DNA of 64,000 nucleotides from Heterohyrax brucei (lineage: Eukaryota > Chordata > Mammalia > Hyracoidea > Procaviidae): NCBI GenBank assembly GCA_028571685.1, contig CM053162.1, positions 45,480,851-45,544,850 of the forward strand. The letters run 5' to 3'. Under the pieces are notes generated by a model that saw only the letters and a list, made by a program, of their open reading frames with translations, was not told where the DNA came from and made no database searches. Each line of letters opens with the position of its first letter. Position 1 is the stretch's first letter. The position numbers and the translations under genes are program-made. Of this stretch, positions 55,733 through 64,000 are shown piece after piece.

Positions 55733-55746
55733 CCTGTGTGGTTTTG
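55733..55746 (+). repeat. Target-site duplication, left, of RPS15A pseudogene
   Basis: CCTGTGTGGTTTTG matches CCTGTGTGTTTTG at 56212-56224 apart from one extra G. It brackets the retrocopy. Confidence 0.65.
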
Positions 55747-56211
55747 TCGTGTCCACTGAGGCATTTTACTTGTATATATATATTGCATTTCTAGGAAAAG
55801 AATACCAGGATTTCCCTCTTGTGTATTTCCATCTTGGTTCTTCGTGTTACATGATGTTAGTAGAGGTCATCAGTACAGTGAGATCATACTAACAGGATGA
55901 GAGCAGATTTTTCTGCCACTTTTCTGGATCTTTGTGCTGGGCTCAAATCTAGAGCTAATCCCTCCATACTTGTTTAACCTGCCTATGAGGTTCACAATAT
56001 TTTACCAGGTCTGTGATCATCAGTGATTTCAAATTTGCCAGTGTAACTGTGCTTCACCATCACAGTGAGACACTGAATGATGACTTTGGATCATGATCTG
56101 ATGAGAACCTGGAGTTTGCCCCTCATATTGACATTATAGATGCTTTTCAGAGAGTTGGTCAGAATGTTCACAGTCAGGATTATGCTGGCATGGAAAGATG
56201 GCAGAAAAAGC
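55747..56211 (-). pseudogene. RPS15A: RPS15A processed pseudogene
   Basis: RPS15A is a 130-residue protein of the small ribosomal subunit. The minus strand from 56180 down to the stop at 55791-55793 aligns with the whole coding sequence without introns. Recognisable stretches include the codons for [28 protein letters not shown] and the final GFFF-TAG region. Upstream, the CTTTTTCTGCCATCTTTCC leader is the 5' UTR (terminal oligopyrimidine type). Downstream, GCCTCAGTGG and a mutated polyadenylation signal match the 3' UTR. The start ATG is ATC, a Cys codon is TGA, and small deletions shift the frame. An imperfect 13-14 bp target duplication flanks it. It is a dead, L1-mobilised copy; no poly(A) survives. 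Confidence 0.88.
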
Positions 56212-56455
56212 CCTGTGTGTTTTGCCTGATTGTTTTGTAATATATGCCATCTCCATCAGGCTATCAAAGAGGAATGTTACTGCAATATAGATATATATAT
56301 AAAACATTGTAAGTTATGCTATCTGAAGGACCTTCCAGTAAGGATGTCCTGTTTTTTGACAGCTCATTGTAGCTAAACTTGTGAAGCTATAGTGGCCATA
56401 TTTATCACATTCTTTTGATTAGTCTTGACAAATAGCAAGGAAAAGTTACACGATT

Positions 56456-57200
56456 CCACAACACATAGAAATTATTAAAGCTTATTATCAAAATGAGTGT
56501 TTTGCTTGCCAAACATTTCCATGCTTTACATGAAATTTACTATGCGTATAATCCTCCCACAGAGAGAACAATTCAACATTTACCAAAAATTTGAGAAAAC
56601 AGGGTCTGTTACCAAACAGACAATGCCTGTCCATCAACAAACCTCATGTTCCAATGAAAAGATTGCCACCATTAATCAGAGGGTACGCGAGAAGGCATCC
56701 CAACCAATTTCTCCCTGAACACAAGAACTGGGCTTTTCATCAATCACAGTTTCATGGATTTTGCATCCAGACTTGAAGCACTACCCTTACAAAATTGTTT
56801 TAACTAAGGACTGAAGTTCAATGCCCATAGATTGCATGATACATTTGCTGATGGGGCTCTGGAGCAATCAGAAGTTGACCCTACTTTTGGTCAATCATCT
56901 TCAGTGACAAGGCCCATTTTTGGATGAACAGTTTTGTTAACAAACAAACCTGTTACATTTGGAGCAATGAGAACCCAATGGAGAGTCAAGAACATCCACT
57001 TCATTCCAAAAAAGTTATCGTTTGATGTGGATTTTAGTCTAGCTGAATCACTGGCTGTTATTTTTTCCAAGAAGAAGGAGAAGAGGCTGTGACTCTCAAA
57101 AGTGAATGATACTCGGCTATGATAACTGATTATTTTGAGCCCCATTTGGAAGGCATCAAAGCAGCCATTTACCCAAAGTTCTTATCCACATATGATGCCA
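56456..57200 (+). pseudogene. Tc1/mariner-superfamily transposase remnant
   Basis: Several frames of a cut-and-paste transposase are visible in order. At 56460-56600, a helix-turn-helix N-terminus gives IEIIKAYYQNE then NPPTERTIQHL and KFEKTGSV. At about 56660-56800 the second helix region reads TQELGFSSITVSWILHPDLK followed by YPYKIVLTK. At about 56895-57030 the catalytic region reads FSDKAHFWMNSFVNKQ then IWSNENP and a VIV-type strand; the catalytic Asp (FSD) is kept, and K replaces the usual E of FSDEAHF. A TDYFEPHLEGIK segment follows near 57125. Stops and frameshifts are frequent. Families of this type are best known from arthropods. I cannot name a mammalian family, and no inverted repeats were located. 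Confidence 0.7.
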
Positions 57201-57592
57201 TAAAATGTACTTCAAACTAAGAAAACAGTTAAAACTGTATCATTTACACAATTTGTTTTATTGAAGTTCAAAGACTAGACACCTTTATTGGAAGACTCTT
57301 GAGCATTTGACTGTGTTACCATAGTATTCTCTATCTTTTGTGTTAAATCTCGTTCTGTGGATAATAGTGTCAAAAATAAAGATGTTCTATTTTAAAAGAA
57401 CATGCTTGTCAACTATAATTTCAAGCACAAGTTTATGAAAATTAAAGGGACAGAATAAAATAAAAATGGAAAATTAGGATAGAAAAGTGCAAACCTATCC
57501 ACCTAAAAGTTTCAAAGAAATTCCAAAATAATGAAAAATGTATCTATTACTTTTTTTTTAACTTAGGCAATTATATATATTTGTTCTTAGAT
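57201..57592. other. Unassigned, possibly 3' part of the transposon
   Basis: A/T-rich DNA between the transposase remnant and an RTE. No motif or terminal inverted repeat is evident. It includes a T9 run near 57551. Confidence 0.35.
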
Positions 57593-58510
57593 GACATTCA
57601 GTCAGTTCTGATACAACAGAACAAAACAATGCCCAGTCCTATGCCATCCTCACAATCACTGCTATGCTTGAGACGATTGTTGCAGCTGCTGTATCAATCC
57701 ATCTCTTTGAGGCTCTTTATCTCTTTTGCTGATTGTTTTGTTTATCAAGCATGATATCCTTTTCCAGGAGCAGGTCTATCTTGATAACATGTCCAAAGTA
57801 TGTGAGATGAAGTTTTGCCATCTTCACTTCCAAGGAATAGTCTGGCTGTACTTTTTCCAAGAAAGATTTGTTCCTTTTTCTGACAGTCCAATCAATATCC
57901 CTTGTTAATACCATAATTCAAAGGCATCAATTCTTATTCAGTCTTCCTTATTTACTGTCCAGCTTTCGCACGCATGTGAGTCAACTGAAAATACCACAGT
58001 GATGGAAAACCTGACAGCACAGTGGTTAAGTGCTAATCAAAAGGCTGGCTGTTGAAACCCATCAGGTTCTCTTTGGAAACTTTATGAAGCAGTTCTATTC
58101 TTGACCTAACGTGTCGCTATAAGTCAAAATCAATTTAACAGCAATTGGTTTGACTTTTGGGGGGGTCAGGCATACCTTAGTTCTCAAAATGACATCTTCG
58201 CTTTTTTAAAAACCACTTTACAGAGGCCTTTTGCAGAAGATTTGTACAATGCAATCTGTCATTTAATTTCTTGACTGCTGCTTCCATGGGTGTTGATTGT
58301 AGATCCAAATAAAATGAAATCTTCAATATTTTCTCCATTTAGCATGATATTGCTTATTGTTCCAGTTACGATGAGTTTGTTTTCTTTATGTTGGGGTATA
58401 ATCCATATTGAAGGTTGCAGTCTTTGATCTTCATCAAGTGCTTCAAGTCCTCTTTGCTTTCAGTTAGCAAGATTGTGTCATTTGTGTTATGCAGTTTATT
58501 AATGAAGAAG
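57593..58510 (-). mobile_element. RTE LINE 3' half, antisense
   Basis: In reverse this is the RTE 3' end and post-catalytic region: CAACAGAACAAAACAATGCC, ATGCCATCCTCACAATC, CAAGCATGATATCCTTTTCC, CATGGGTGTTGATTGTAGATCC. The minus frame at 58366-58551 gives LHNTNDTILLTESKEDLKHL, equivalent to YADDTTLLAESEEDLKHL in other copies. An AfroSINE is nested at 58003-58160. It joins head to head with 58515-59160. Confidence 0.8.
58003..58160 (+). mobile_element. AfroSINE nested in RTE
   Basis: TGGAAAACCTGACAGCACAG, GTGGTTAAGTGCTAATCAAA, TGTTGAAACCCATCAGG, TCGCTATAAGTCAAAATC and GGTTTGACTTTTGG give a complete sense SINE. RTE text flanks both sides. Confidence 0.8.
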
Positions 58511-58514
58511 AATA

Positions 58515-59160
58515 AGTAGGCCTTGGTGACAGAAATAATGCCAGAGATCACATGACAGAATTCTGCAATGCCAACAACCTATTCATTGGAAATACTGTTT
58601 TTCTACTACATAAATGGTGACTATACCCATGGACTTTGCTGGATGGAGTACACAGGAATCAAATCAACTATATGTGTGGAAAGAGACGATGGAAAAGCTC
58701 AATATCATCAGTCACAACAAAGCCAGAGGCCAGCTATGGAATAGACCATCAGTTGCTCATACACAAGCTCAAATTAAAGCTGAAGAAAATTAAAACAAAT
58801 TCACAGAAGCCAAAGTACAACCCTGAGTACACCCTGCTTGAATTCTGAAGTCATCCCAAGAACAAACATAACTCATTGAACACTCCTGACCAAAGACAAG
58901 ACAAGTTGTGGGATGACATCAAGTACACAATACATGAAAAAAGCAAAAAGTAGGAAAGAAAGAAAAGCTAAAATGGATGTCAGAAGAGACTCTGAAACTT
59001 GCTCTTTAACATAGAGTAGGTAAAGAGAATGGAAGAAAGGAAAAACTAAATGAAGATTTCAAATGGCAGGTCAAGAAGACAAAGTATTACAATGAAATGT
59101 GCAAAGACCTAAAGTTAGAAAATCAAAAAGGAAGAAAATGCTCAGCCTTTCTCCAAGCTG
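58515..59160 (+). mobile_element. RTE LINE 5' segment, inverted relative to 57593
   Basis: The sense orientation codes for the end of the endonuclease and the linker. At 58636-58848 the frame reads GVHRNQINYMCGKRRWKSS followed by GIDHQLLIHKLKLKLKK, matching the BovB endonuclease. Then come the linker phrases GAAAAAGCAAAAAGTAGG and AGAGACTCTGAAACTTGC. In RTE order this piece lies upstream of 57593-58510 but is in the opposite orientation. Confidence 0.8.
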
Positions 59161-59328
59161 AAAAAAACAAACCCAAATCTGTTGCTGTTAATTTGATTTT
59201 GACTCATAGCAACCTATAGGACAGAGTTAAATTGACCTATAGGGTTTTCAAGGAACATATGGCAGATACGAACTGCTGACATTTTGATTAGTTGCTGGTG
59301 TCTAAACCACCACGCCACCAGGGTTTCC
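59161..59328 (-). mobile_element. AfroSINE, antisense
   Basis: It starts AAAAAAACAAACCCAAATCT and ends CACGCCACCAGGGTTTCC, with the reversed body between. It directly abuts the inverted RTE segment. Confidence 0.85.
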
Positions 59329-59959
59329 ATTTTTTATATACCTACATATATACAGGCATGTATACACACATACACATTGCAAAACAGTGGTTATGACAAA
59401 GCTAATTACATAATTTTGTTCCTGTTAAAAAAAATTCTGGACTGTTTTATAGGACCAATGTTTAAGCTAAAAAGTATAATGAAAACTCTATGCTGCTCTC
59501 TATTATACTTCCCAGCTATCAACAGGGCCTGAACAGTGTTTTAAATGGCTTTTAAAAATGAATAGTGCAGCTAATCACTAGTTCCTAGAATTTCTGGACA
59601 AATGAAGTGAATATTCATTAAGAAACCATTACCAGTGTAATAAATAAAAATCCTGGAGGCTCTGAGGTCTTCAATTAAAAAAAGGAATAATCTATTAAAA
59701 TGATTTCTAAGAAATTTTTTCATAAGCTGGATGTGTTCTACATTTATGGAGTTACTTGTACTCTACTACAAATATATTTCTTCCTCTTTATTTCTAATTC
59801 ACAGGTATTATTGACTTATAATGTTATCTTATACTCATAGGGTTAATAAAGCCTGGAGCTGGGGGATTCCCCAGATGAATGAGACAGAGTCCCTACCCTT
59901 GAAGAAGCTTTCTTTGTAGAGCAGCAGCCAGGCATATACAATTAAGCATAAGACAGAAA
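59329..59959. other. Unassigned intergenic DNA
   Basis: No gene or repeat recognised. It contains alternating TATACAC-like text near 59336-59378. Confidence 0.4.
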
Positions 59960-60600
59960 CATGAAAAGATGCTCAGCTTCATCAGCCATCAGAGAAATAA
60001 AAACATGTAAACAGTCTAAGTACCCATCAACAGATAAACGGATAAGTAAAAAGTGGTACATACATATAATGGAATACTATTAAAAAACAAAGAAAATGGA
60101 GTTCCCAAAATATCTTGGAACATGGATGAACCTGAGGGATATTATGTTGAGCAAAGTAAATCAATCACAAAAATCACCAAGTAGTATATGTTCTTACTTT
60201 TATGAAATAACTTCAACAAGTAAGTATATAGAAATTATTGTCCATTAGTGGTTACTGGGGATAGAAAACCAAAACAAGACCAAACCCAGGGCCATCAAGT
60301 CAATTCCAACTCATAGTGACCCTATAGGGCAGAGTAGAAATGAAATGCTCCATACTTTCCAAGAAGCATCTGGCAGATTCGAACTGCTGACCTTCTGGTT
60401 AGCAGATGTAACGCTTAACTACTATGTCACCAAAGATAGAGGGGAGGAGAATTCACTGGATGAGGATGAACTATATATAGCTTGACAAAGGTAAACAATG
60501 TCATTAAAAAGTGCATAAGGAAAAAGGACTTGTTGGTAATTGCTATGGCATATATAATTCTGAAACAGTTAAAACAACCAAAAATTATACACACACATAT
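59960..60600 (+). mobile_element. Old L1 3' end, split by a SINE
   Basis: CAGCCATCAGAGAAATAAAA, TACATATAATGGAATACTAT, GATATTATGTTGAGCAAAGT, ATTAGTGGTTACTGGGGATAG, then (after the SINE) GGGGAGGAGAATTCACTGG. These follow the ORF2 end and 3' UTR of old L1s. Confidence 0.75.
60266..60434 (-). mobile_element. AfroSINE nested in L1, short duplication
   Basis: It runs from AACCAAAACAAGACCAAACC to ACTATGTCACCAAA in reverse SINE order. The L1 word GATAGA occurs at 60260-60265 and 60435-60440 as a short target duplication (one base ambiguous). Confidence 0.8.
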
Positions 60601-60621
60601 ATACGTATACATATATACATA

Positions 60622-60750
60622 TTGTTGTTAAATGCTGTTGAGTCGGTTCCAACTCATAGCGACCTTGTAGGGCATAGTAGAATTGCCCCATGGAGTTTCC
60701 AAGGAATGCCTGGTAGATTTGAACTGTTGACCTCTTGGTTACCAGCTGCA
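60622..60750 (-). mobile_element. AfroSINE, antisense
   Basis: TGTTGAGTCGGTTCCAACTC, ATAGCGACCTTGTAGGGC, TTTCCAAGGAATGCCTGG and TCTTGGTTACCAGCTGCACG follow the reversed order. The head is cut off by the CA repeat. Confidence 0.8.
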
Positions 60751-60755
60751 CGCAT

Positions 60756-60789
60756 ACATACACACACACACACACGCACACACACACAC
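60756..60789. repeat. (CA)n microsatellite
   Basis: A CA dinucleotide run with one G interruption lies between two antisense AfroSINEs. Confidence 0.9.
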
Positions 60790-60939
60790 CTTAACCTATT
60801 GCCATCTGGTCAATTCTGACTCACAGCAATCCTTCAGGACAGATTAGAAATGCCCTATGAGGTTTCCAAGAAGCTGCTGCTGGATTCAAACCTTTTGGTT
60901 GACAGTGAAGATTTTAACCACAGTGCCACCGGTGCTCCC
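60790..60939 (-). mobile_element. AfroSINE, antisense
   Basis: CTATTGCCATCTGGTCAATT, CTGACTCACAGCAATCC, GAAATGCCCTATGAGG, ACCTTTTGGTTGACAGTG and AGTGCCACCGGTGCTCC match the reversed AfroSINE. It is older than its neighbour. Confidence 0.75.
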
Positions 60940-60984
60940 ACTCACAGAACAATATATACATATATATACCTATTTCTGTTGAGT

Positions 60985-61385
60985 CAATTTCTACTTATAC
61001 TTAGCAATAAAAAGTAATGAAGTATTGATAAGCTCAACAACATGGATATATCTCATAAACAAGTTGAGTGAAAGAAGTCATATGCAGATACTATCTGATT
61101 TCATTTAAATGAAGTTCAAGGACAAGTAAAACAAGTCTACAGGAACAGAAACTAGAGCAGTTGTTAACCTCTGGGGACAGGGGTGGGATTGACTGGAAAA
61201 GGGCATGACGATACTTTCTCGGTTAATGGAAATAAATACTGTATCTCTTAATTAAGGATGTGGGTTACAAAGGTGAATGCATTTGTCAAAAACTCATCAA
61301 ACAGTACATTTAAAAACTGCTACATTTCACTGAATGTAAATTGTATCTTAATAAGAAAAAATATTGAGGAAGAAACAAAGGAACA
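60985..61385 (+). mobile_element. Old L1 3' end
   Basis: GCTCAACAACATGGATATAT, GAGTGAAAGAAGTCATATGC, TACAGGAACAGAAACTAG, AGTTGTTAACCTCTGGGG and the tail ATTGTATCTTAATAAG are standard for old L1 3' ends. Confidence 0.7.
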
Positions 61386-61425
61386 AATAGCAATGAGGAC
61401 TGAAATCATAACACTTAAGGTAGAC

Positions 61426-61640
61426 GCTGGCAAACTGCAGTCCTCAGGTCAAATCTGACATACCACCAACAACATTCTTTTGTTGCGCAGTCAGGTCCAA
61501 TAATTTATGTATGTTTGTGGCTACTTTTACCGTCACATAACCACAGACCTGAGTAGTTGTAACAAAGACTCCATGGCCTACAAAGAAAATATTTACTATC
61601 CGGCTCATTACAGCAAAAGCGGTTTGGCAACCCTGCACTA
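61426..61640 (+). mobile_element. hAT-type non-autonomous DNA transposon remnant
   Basis: GCTGGCAAACTGCAGTCCTC at one end and GGTTTGGCAACCCTGC at the other form short inverted ends. The interior (GAGTAGTTGTAACAAAGACT, CCATGGCCTACAAAGAAAAT, ATTTACTATCCGGCTC) follows a well-known mammalian hAT-derived repeat. The exact family is not assigned. Confidence 0.6.
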
Positions 61641-62490
61641 AAATTATACTCTATAACATGTCTATAGCTAGTTACATTGCTTCTGGCTCCAACATCTGTG
61701 ACTCTCATTATATTCAGTGGTATAAATCAGAGGTGCTTGTTAAGAAGCTTGAAAGTTTTCTACTGTAGGTAAGACTTTGGGCTAAATCTTATGGATTTTA
61801 GGTCATTTTTCTCTCACTTGCCATTTCCCGGCACAATTAGTAGCTTACTATTGTGCTTTAAAAATCATTGTATTTTAATTATTAATGCATTAATTTATAT
61901 GGTTTCCGCCTGTGAGATATGCTTGGAACTTAACGGTTGACTAGAGAGAAACAAAAGAGAGAGCTAGAAACAGACAGGGCCAGAACTGACAGACCTTGAC
62001 CAGCAGCTTGAGGGATTCCAAGGGTCTGTAGGGCAGAGCATAAAGAGGGCCTACCAAACTTGCTTGAAGTCTTGCAGGCAGAGCTAGGAAAGGGGTTCAA
62101 CGCCATGGTCTGGGGACCCTGGGATAAGAGTCTGAGCTTAGGATGTCAAGTACATCAGCCAGAAAGGGTTTCCCATTACTCCTAGAAAGAAAAACAACAC
62201 CCTTAAAATGATCCCTAAGGGCCTAAATAGTGTGTGCACTACCCATCTCCTGGCCTTTCTTCTTCTTTGTGTCTACACCTTCTTTGATTACTCTGATCAG
62301 TGCTGACCTCCAGAGAGATTCCTCTAACAGCAGTTGGGAAAAGCCTGGAGACAAGGGGAACAGTTAGGGGCCATTGACACTGGGATAATTTAGATAACAA
62401 GCAATCACTTAATGAATGCCTGAATTAGGAGAGTAACAGCAGGAACAAAGAAAATATAGGCTCTAGGATTAAAAAATATGTATGTTTAGA
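61641..62490. other. Unassigned intergenic DNA
   Basis: No gene or repeat recognised. Confidence 0.4.
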
Positions 62491-62517
62491 TCCGACTCGA
62501 GGGCACTTGGCTTGGCA
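62491..62517 (+). mobile_element. Tail-only SINE/RTE insertion, no clear duplication
   Basis: ATCCGACTCGAGGGCACTTG followed by GCTTGGCA is the same 3' tail seen at 27539, 32793 and 52367. It abuts L1 text on the right. A target duplication is not evident. Confidence 0.45.
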
Positions 62518-62690
62518 TTATTCATCCAATAAAATACTACATAGCAATGAAAATGAACAAACTGGCTACCTAACAACCTGGATGCTGCCAAAATGATGTC
62601 GAGCAAAAGAAGCAGGGCACAAAAGGATACAAAAGATATGATTCTATTTATATAAAGTTTAAAACAGGAGAAAAAAATAAAATTAGATTG
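62518..62690 (+). mobile_element. Old L1 3' fragment
   Basis: TTATTCATCCAATAAAATAC, TACATAGCAATGAAAATGAA, GATGCTGCCAAAATGATG and GATATGATTCTATTTATAT follow the end of ORF2 of old L1s. Confidence 0.65.
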
Positions 62691-62705
62691 CTTGAGAATG
62701 CTTAC

Positions 62706-62800
62706 TGTTGTGAGTTGCCACTGAGTCAAGTGACTTCTGGTGACCTTAGGTATAATCCAATGAAACATTGCCAAGTTCTGTACCATCTTCAGGTTGTTGG
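62706..62800 (-). mobile_element. RTE LINE 3' terminus, antisense
   Basis: TGTGAGTTGCCACTGAGTC, TTCTGGTGACCTTAGG, AATGAAACATTGCCAAGTTC and CTGTACCATCTTCAGG match the reversed 3' end of the RTE seen at 57593. Only about 95 bases are present. Confidence 0.6.
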
Positions 62801-62928
62801 TGTACATAATGTTCAAAACAGGAAGAAAAAAAGAAAAACCTGTTGTCTGACAGTGCTTACAAAGGTGGCTTAACAATGAAAAGCAAGGAAATGATTATCA
62901 CAAGAGTCAAGATAGTGACTGTCTCTTT

Positions 62929-63087
62929 AAAAAAACCCACTGTCGTTAAGTCAATTTCAACTCATAGCAACCCTATGAGGCAGAGTAGAACTGCTCCATA
63001 GTTTCTAAGAAGCATCTGGCAGATGTGAACTGCCAACCTTTTGCTTATCAGACAGTAGCACTTAACTACTACACCATCAGGGTTGCC
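62929..63087 (-). mobile_element. AfroSINE, antisense
   Basis: AAAAAAACCCACTGTCGTTA, CAATTTCAACTCATAGCAAC, AAGCATCTGGCAGATGTG and CTACACCATCAGGGTTGCC give the complete reversed SINE. Confidence 0.85.
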
Positions 63088-63309
63088 TCACAGGGGAAGA
63101 AAGATGTACACAGGTGCTTCTGAGAGCTGCAGCAATATTCTTGGGTTTTTTGGTTTGTTTGTTTCTGCTGGCTTATTTACATATATACCCACGCAGTTTT
63201 CTGCATGTCTTCTATGTATAACACAATATAAAACAAAGTTAAAAAAAACAAACAAACAGGCTTTTACTTAAGCAGTTGAGATAAACTTCATTAAGACTTG
63301 AATGTGAAG

Positions 63310-63445
63310 GTCAAGGGGAAGGATTTGGAGTCAGATGGCCCTGATATTGTTACTTATTAGCAGTGTGATCTCGAACAAGTTCTTTGACCTCTTTCAGCCT
63401 AAATTTTTATTAGGAGATCTAATAGGGCTGCTATCAGGATTAAAC
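63310..63445 (+). mobile_element. MIR SINE (ancient mammalian)
   Basis: GGATTTGGAGTCAGATGGCC, TTAGCAGTGTGATCTCGAAC, AAGTTCTTTGACCTCTTTCAG and the closing CTATCAGGATTAAA show the MIR head and core in order. Confidence 0.65.
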
Positions 63446-63662
63446 CTACTTTCTGTCTCTGACCATTTCTCCCTAGAAGGAGTTAACCTTTCTGATTAAC
63501 CAGCTGGGTGAACGCCCTCAAATTTCTGAGTGCATTAGATGCAATTTCTTTTGCCCTACTAATGGATATGGGCACCTTAGCACCCCTATAGGTCACATGG
63601 CTGGTGTTTCTCTAACATTGATCAACCAGCAGTGGAAGCTATAAGCCCATCTGTTCTTGTAG

Positions 63663-63870
63663 CCTAGTTGTTGCCAAACCGGAATGTGCACCACAAGCCT
63701 CTGGAAGACTTACTAACACAGACTGCTGGGCCCCACTACCAGAGTTTATGATTTGGTAGGCCTGGAGTCAGTCCACAGAATTTGCACTTTGGATAAATTC
63801 TAGCAAGATCCCAACAATGCCATTGTTTCTGGTCCAGGGACAAATTTTGAGGGCTAGTATTCTAGAGTCA
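63663..63870 (+). mobile_element. MER5-like hAT-Charlie remnant
   Basis: CCGGAATGTGCACCACAAG, TCTGGAAGACTTACTAACAC, TGCTGGGCCCCACTACCAG, TTATGATTTGGTAGGCCTGG and CAGAATTTGCACTTTG run in the order of MER5-type elements. Diverged. Confidence 0.55.
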
Positions 63871-63904
63871 TGATAGACACATGGCAAACTGAGGCCTCTT
63901 CACT

Positions 63905-64000
63905 GGAAACCCTGGTGGTGTAGTGCTTAACAGTGAGGCTGCTAACCAAAAGGTAAGCAGTTTGAATCCACCAGGTGCTCCTTGAACATCCTATGGGGCA
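63905..64000 (+). mobile_element. AfroSINE, cut by window end
   Basis: The head GGAAACCCTGGTGGTGTAGT, the GCTGCTAACCAAAAGG segment and the B-box region AGTTTGAATCCACCAGG are well preserved. The 3' tail lies beyond 64000. Confidence 0.85.

Noticed and set aside
63905..64000. tRNA-like sequence as a possible tRNA gene
   Set aside because: The A/B-box-like head belongs to an AfroSINE; no complete cloverleaf or discrete 3' end is present.
1..64000. CRISPR arrays, operons and prokaryotic signals
   Set aside because: Spaced direct repeats with unique spacers are absent; all repeats are explained by SINEs, LINEs, LTRs or microsatellites of a mammalian genome.

Overview
This is vertebrate nuclear DNA from a placental mammal, almost certainly an afrotherian and most likely an elephant or close relative. 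The main clue is about twenty copies of a tRNA-derived SINE of the AfroSINE type, a lineage restricted to Afrotheria. It occurs together with a BovB-like RTE LINE and a distinctive lineage of L1. The species call is inference; no single sequence here proves it. I see no functional host protein-coding gene, no rRNA or tRNA gene and no CRISPR array. The only host-gene sequence I recognise is a dead processed copy of RPS15A at 55747-56211 on the minus strand. The window reads as intergenic or deep intronic DNA built almost entirely by retrotransposition.

Layout. 1-5.5 kb: unassigned DNA, two MaLR-like LTRs and old SINEs. 5.5-16.6 kb: an old L1 split by two LTRs and by a full-length younger L1 (copy 1, 8804-15890). 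16.6-20.5 kb: mostly unassigned, with a MIR. 20.5-29.4 kb: a nested RTE cluster. RTE-A is split by a 5'-truncated L1 (copy 3, 22260-25096, with a perfect 20-bp target-site duplication), by a second RTE, by several SINEs and by a 37-bp micro-insertion. 29.4-35.4 kb: an antisense MaLR-like LTR, an RTE 3' end, a class-II-ERV-like solo LTR, an antisense L1 3' end (copy 4) and SINEs. 35.5-42.7 kb: the best-preserved L1 (copy 2), full length with its target-site duplication, an almost complete ORF1 and an ORF2 broken by only a few lesions. 43-47 kb: a mariner remnant, an antisense old L1 and an RTE. 47-55 kb: low-density DNA and an antisense old L1 carrying nested insertions. 55.7-59.3 kb: the RPS15A pseudogene, a Tc1/mariner-superfamily transposase remnant and an RTE with an inverted 5' segment. 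59.3-64 kb: L1 3' ends, SINEs, a hAT-like element, a MIR and a MER5-like fragment.

How the parts work together. The RTE and AfroSINE share a 3' tail (phrase ATGAGTCGGAATCGACTCGA and variants), as expected if the RTE supplies the enzymes that mobilise the SINE. L1 copies 1-3 allow family-level comparison. Copies 1 and 2 have a two-unit, about 198-bp repeat in the 5' UTR and an unusually long spacer of about 420 bp between ORF1 and ORF2. Copies 1 and 3 share loss of the last cysteine of the ORF2 C-terminal motif. Copies 2 and 3 share the same ORF2 frameshift. The most novel-looking signal is a set of 27-37 bp insertions made only of the SINE/RTE 3' tail and flanked by 9-10 bp duplications. No exciting new multi-gene system was found.
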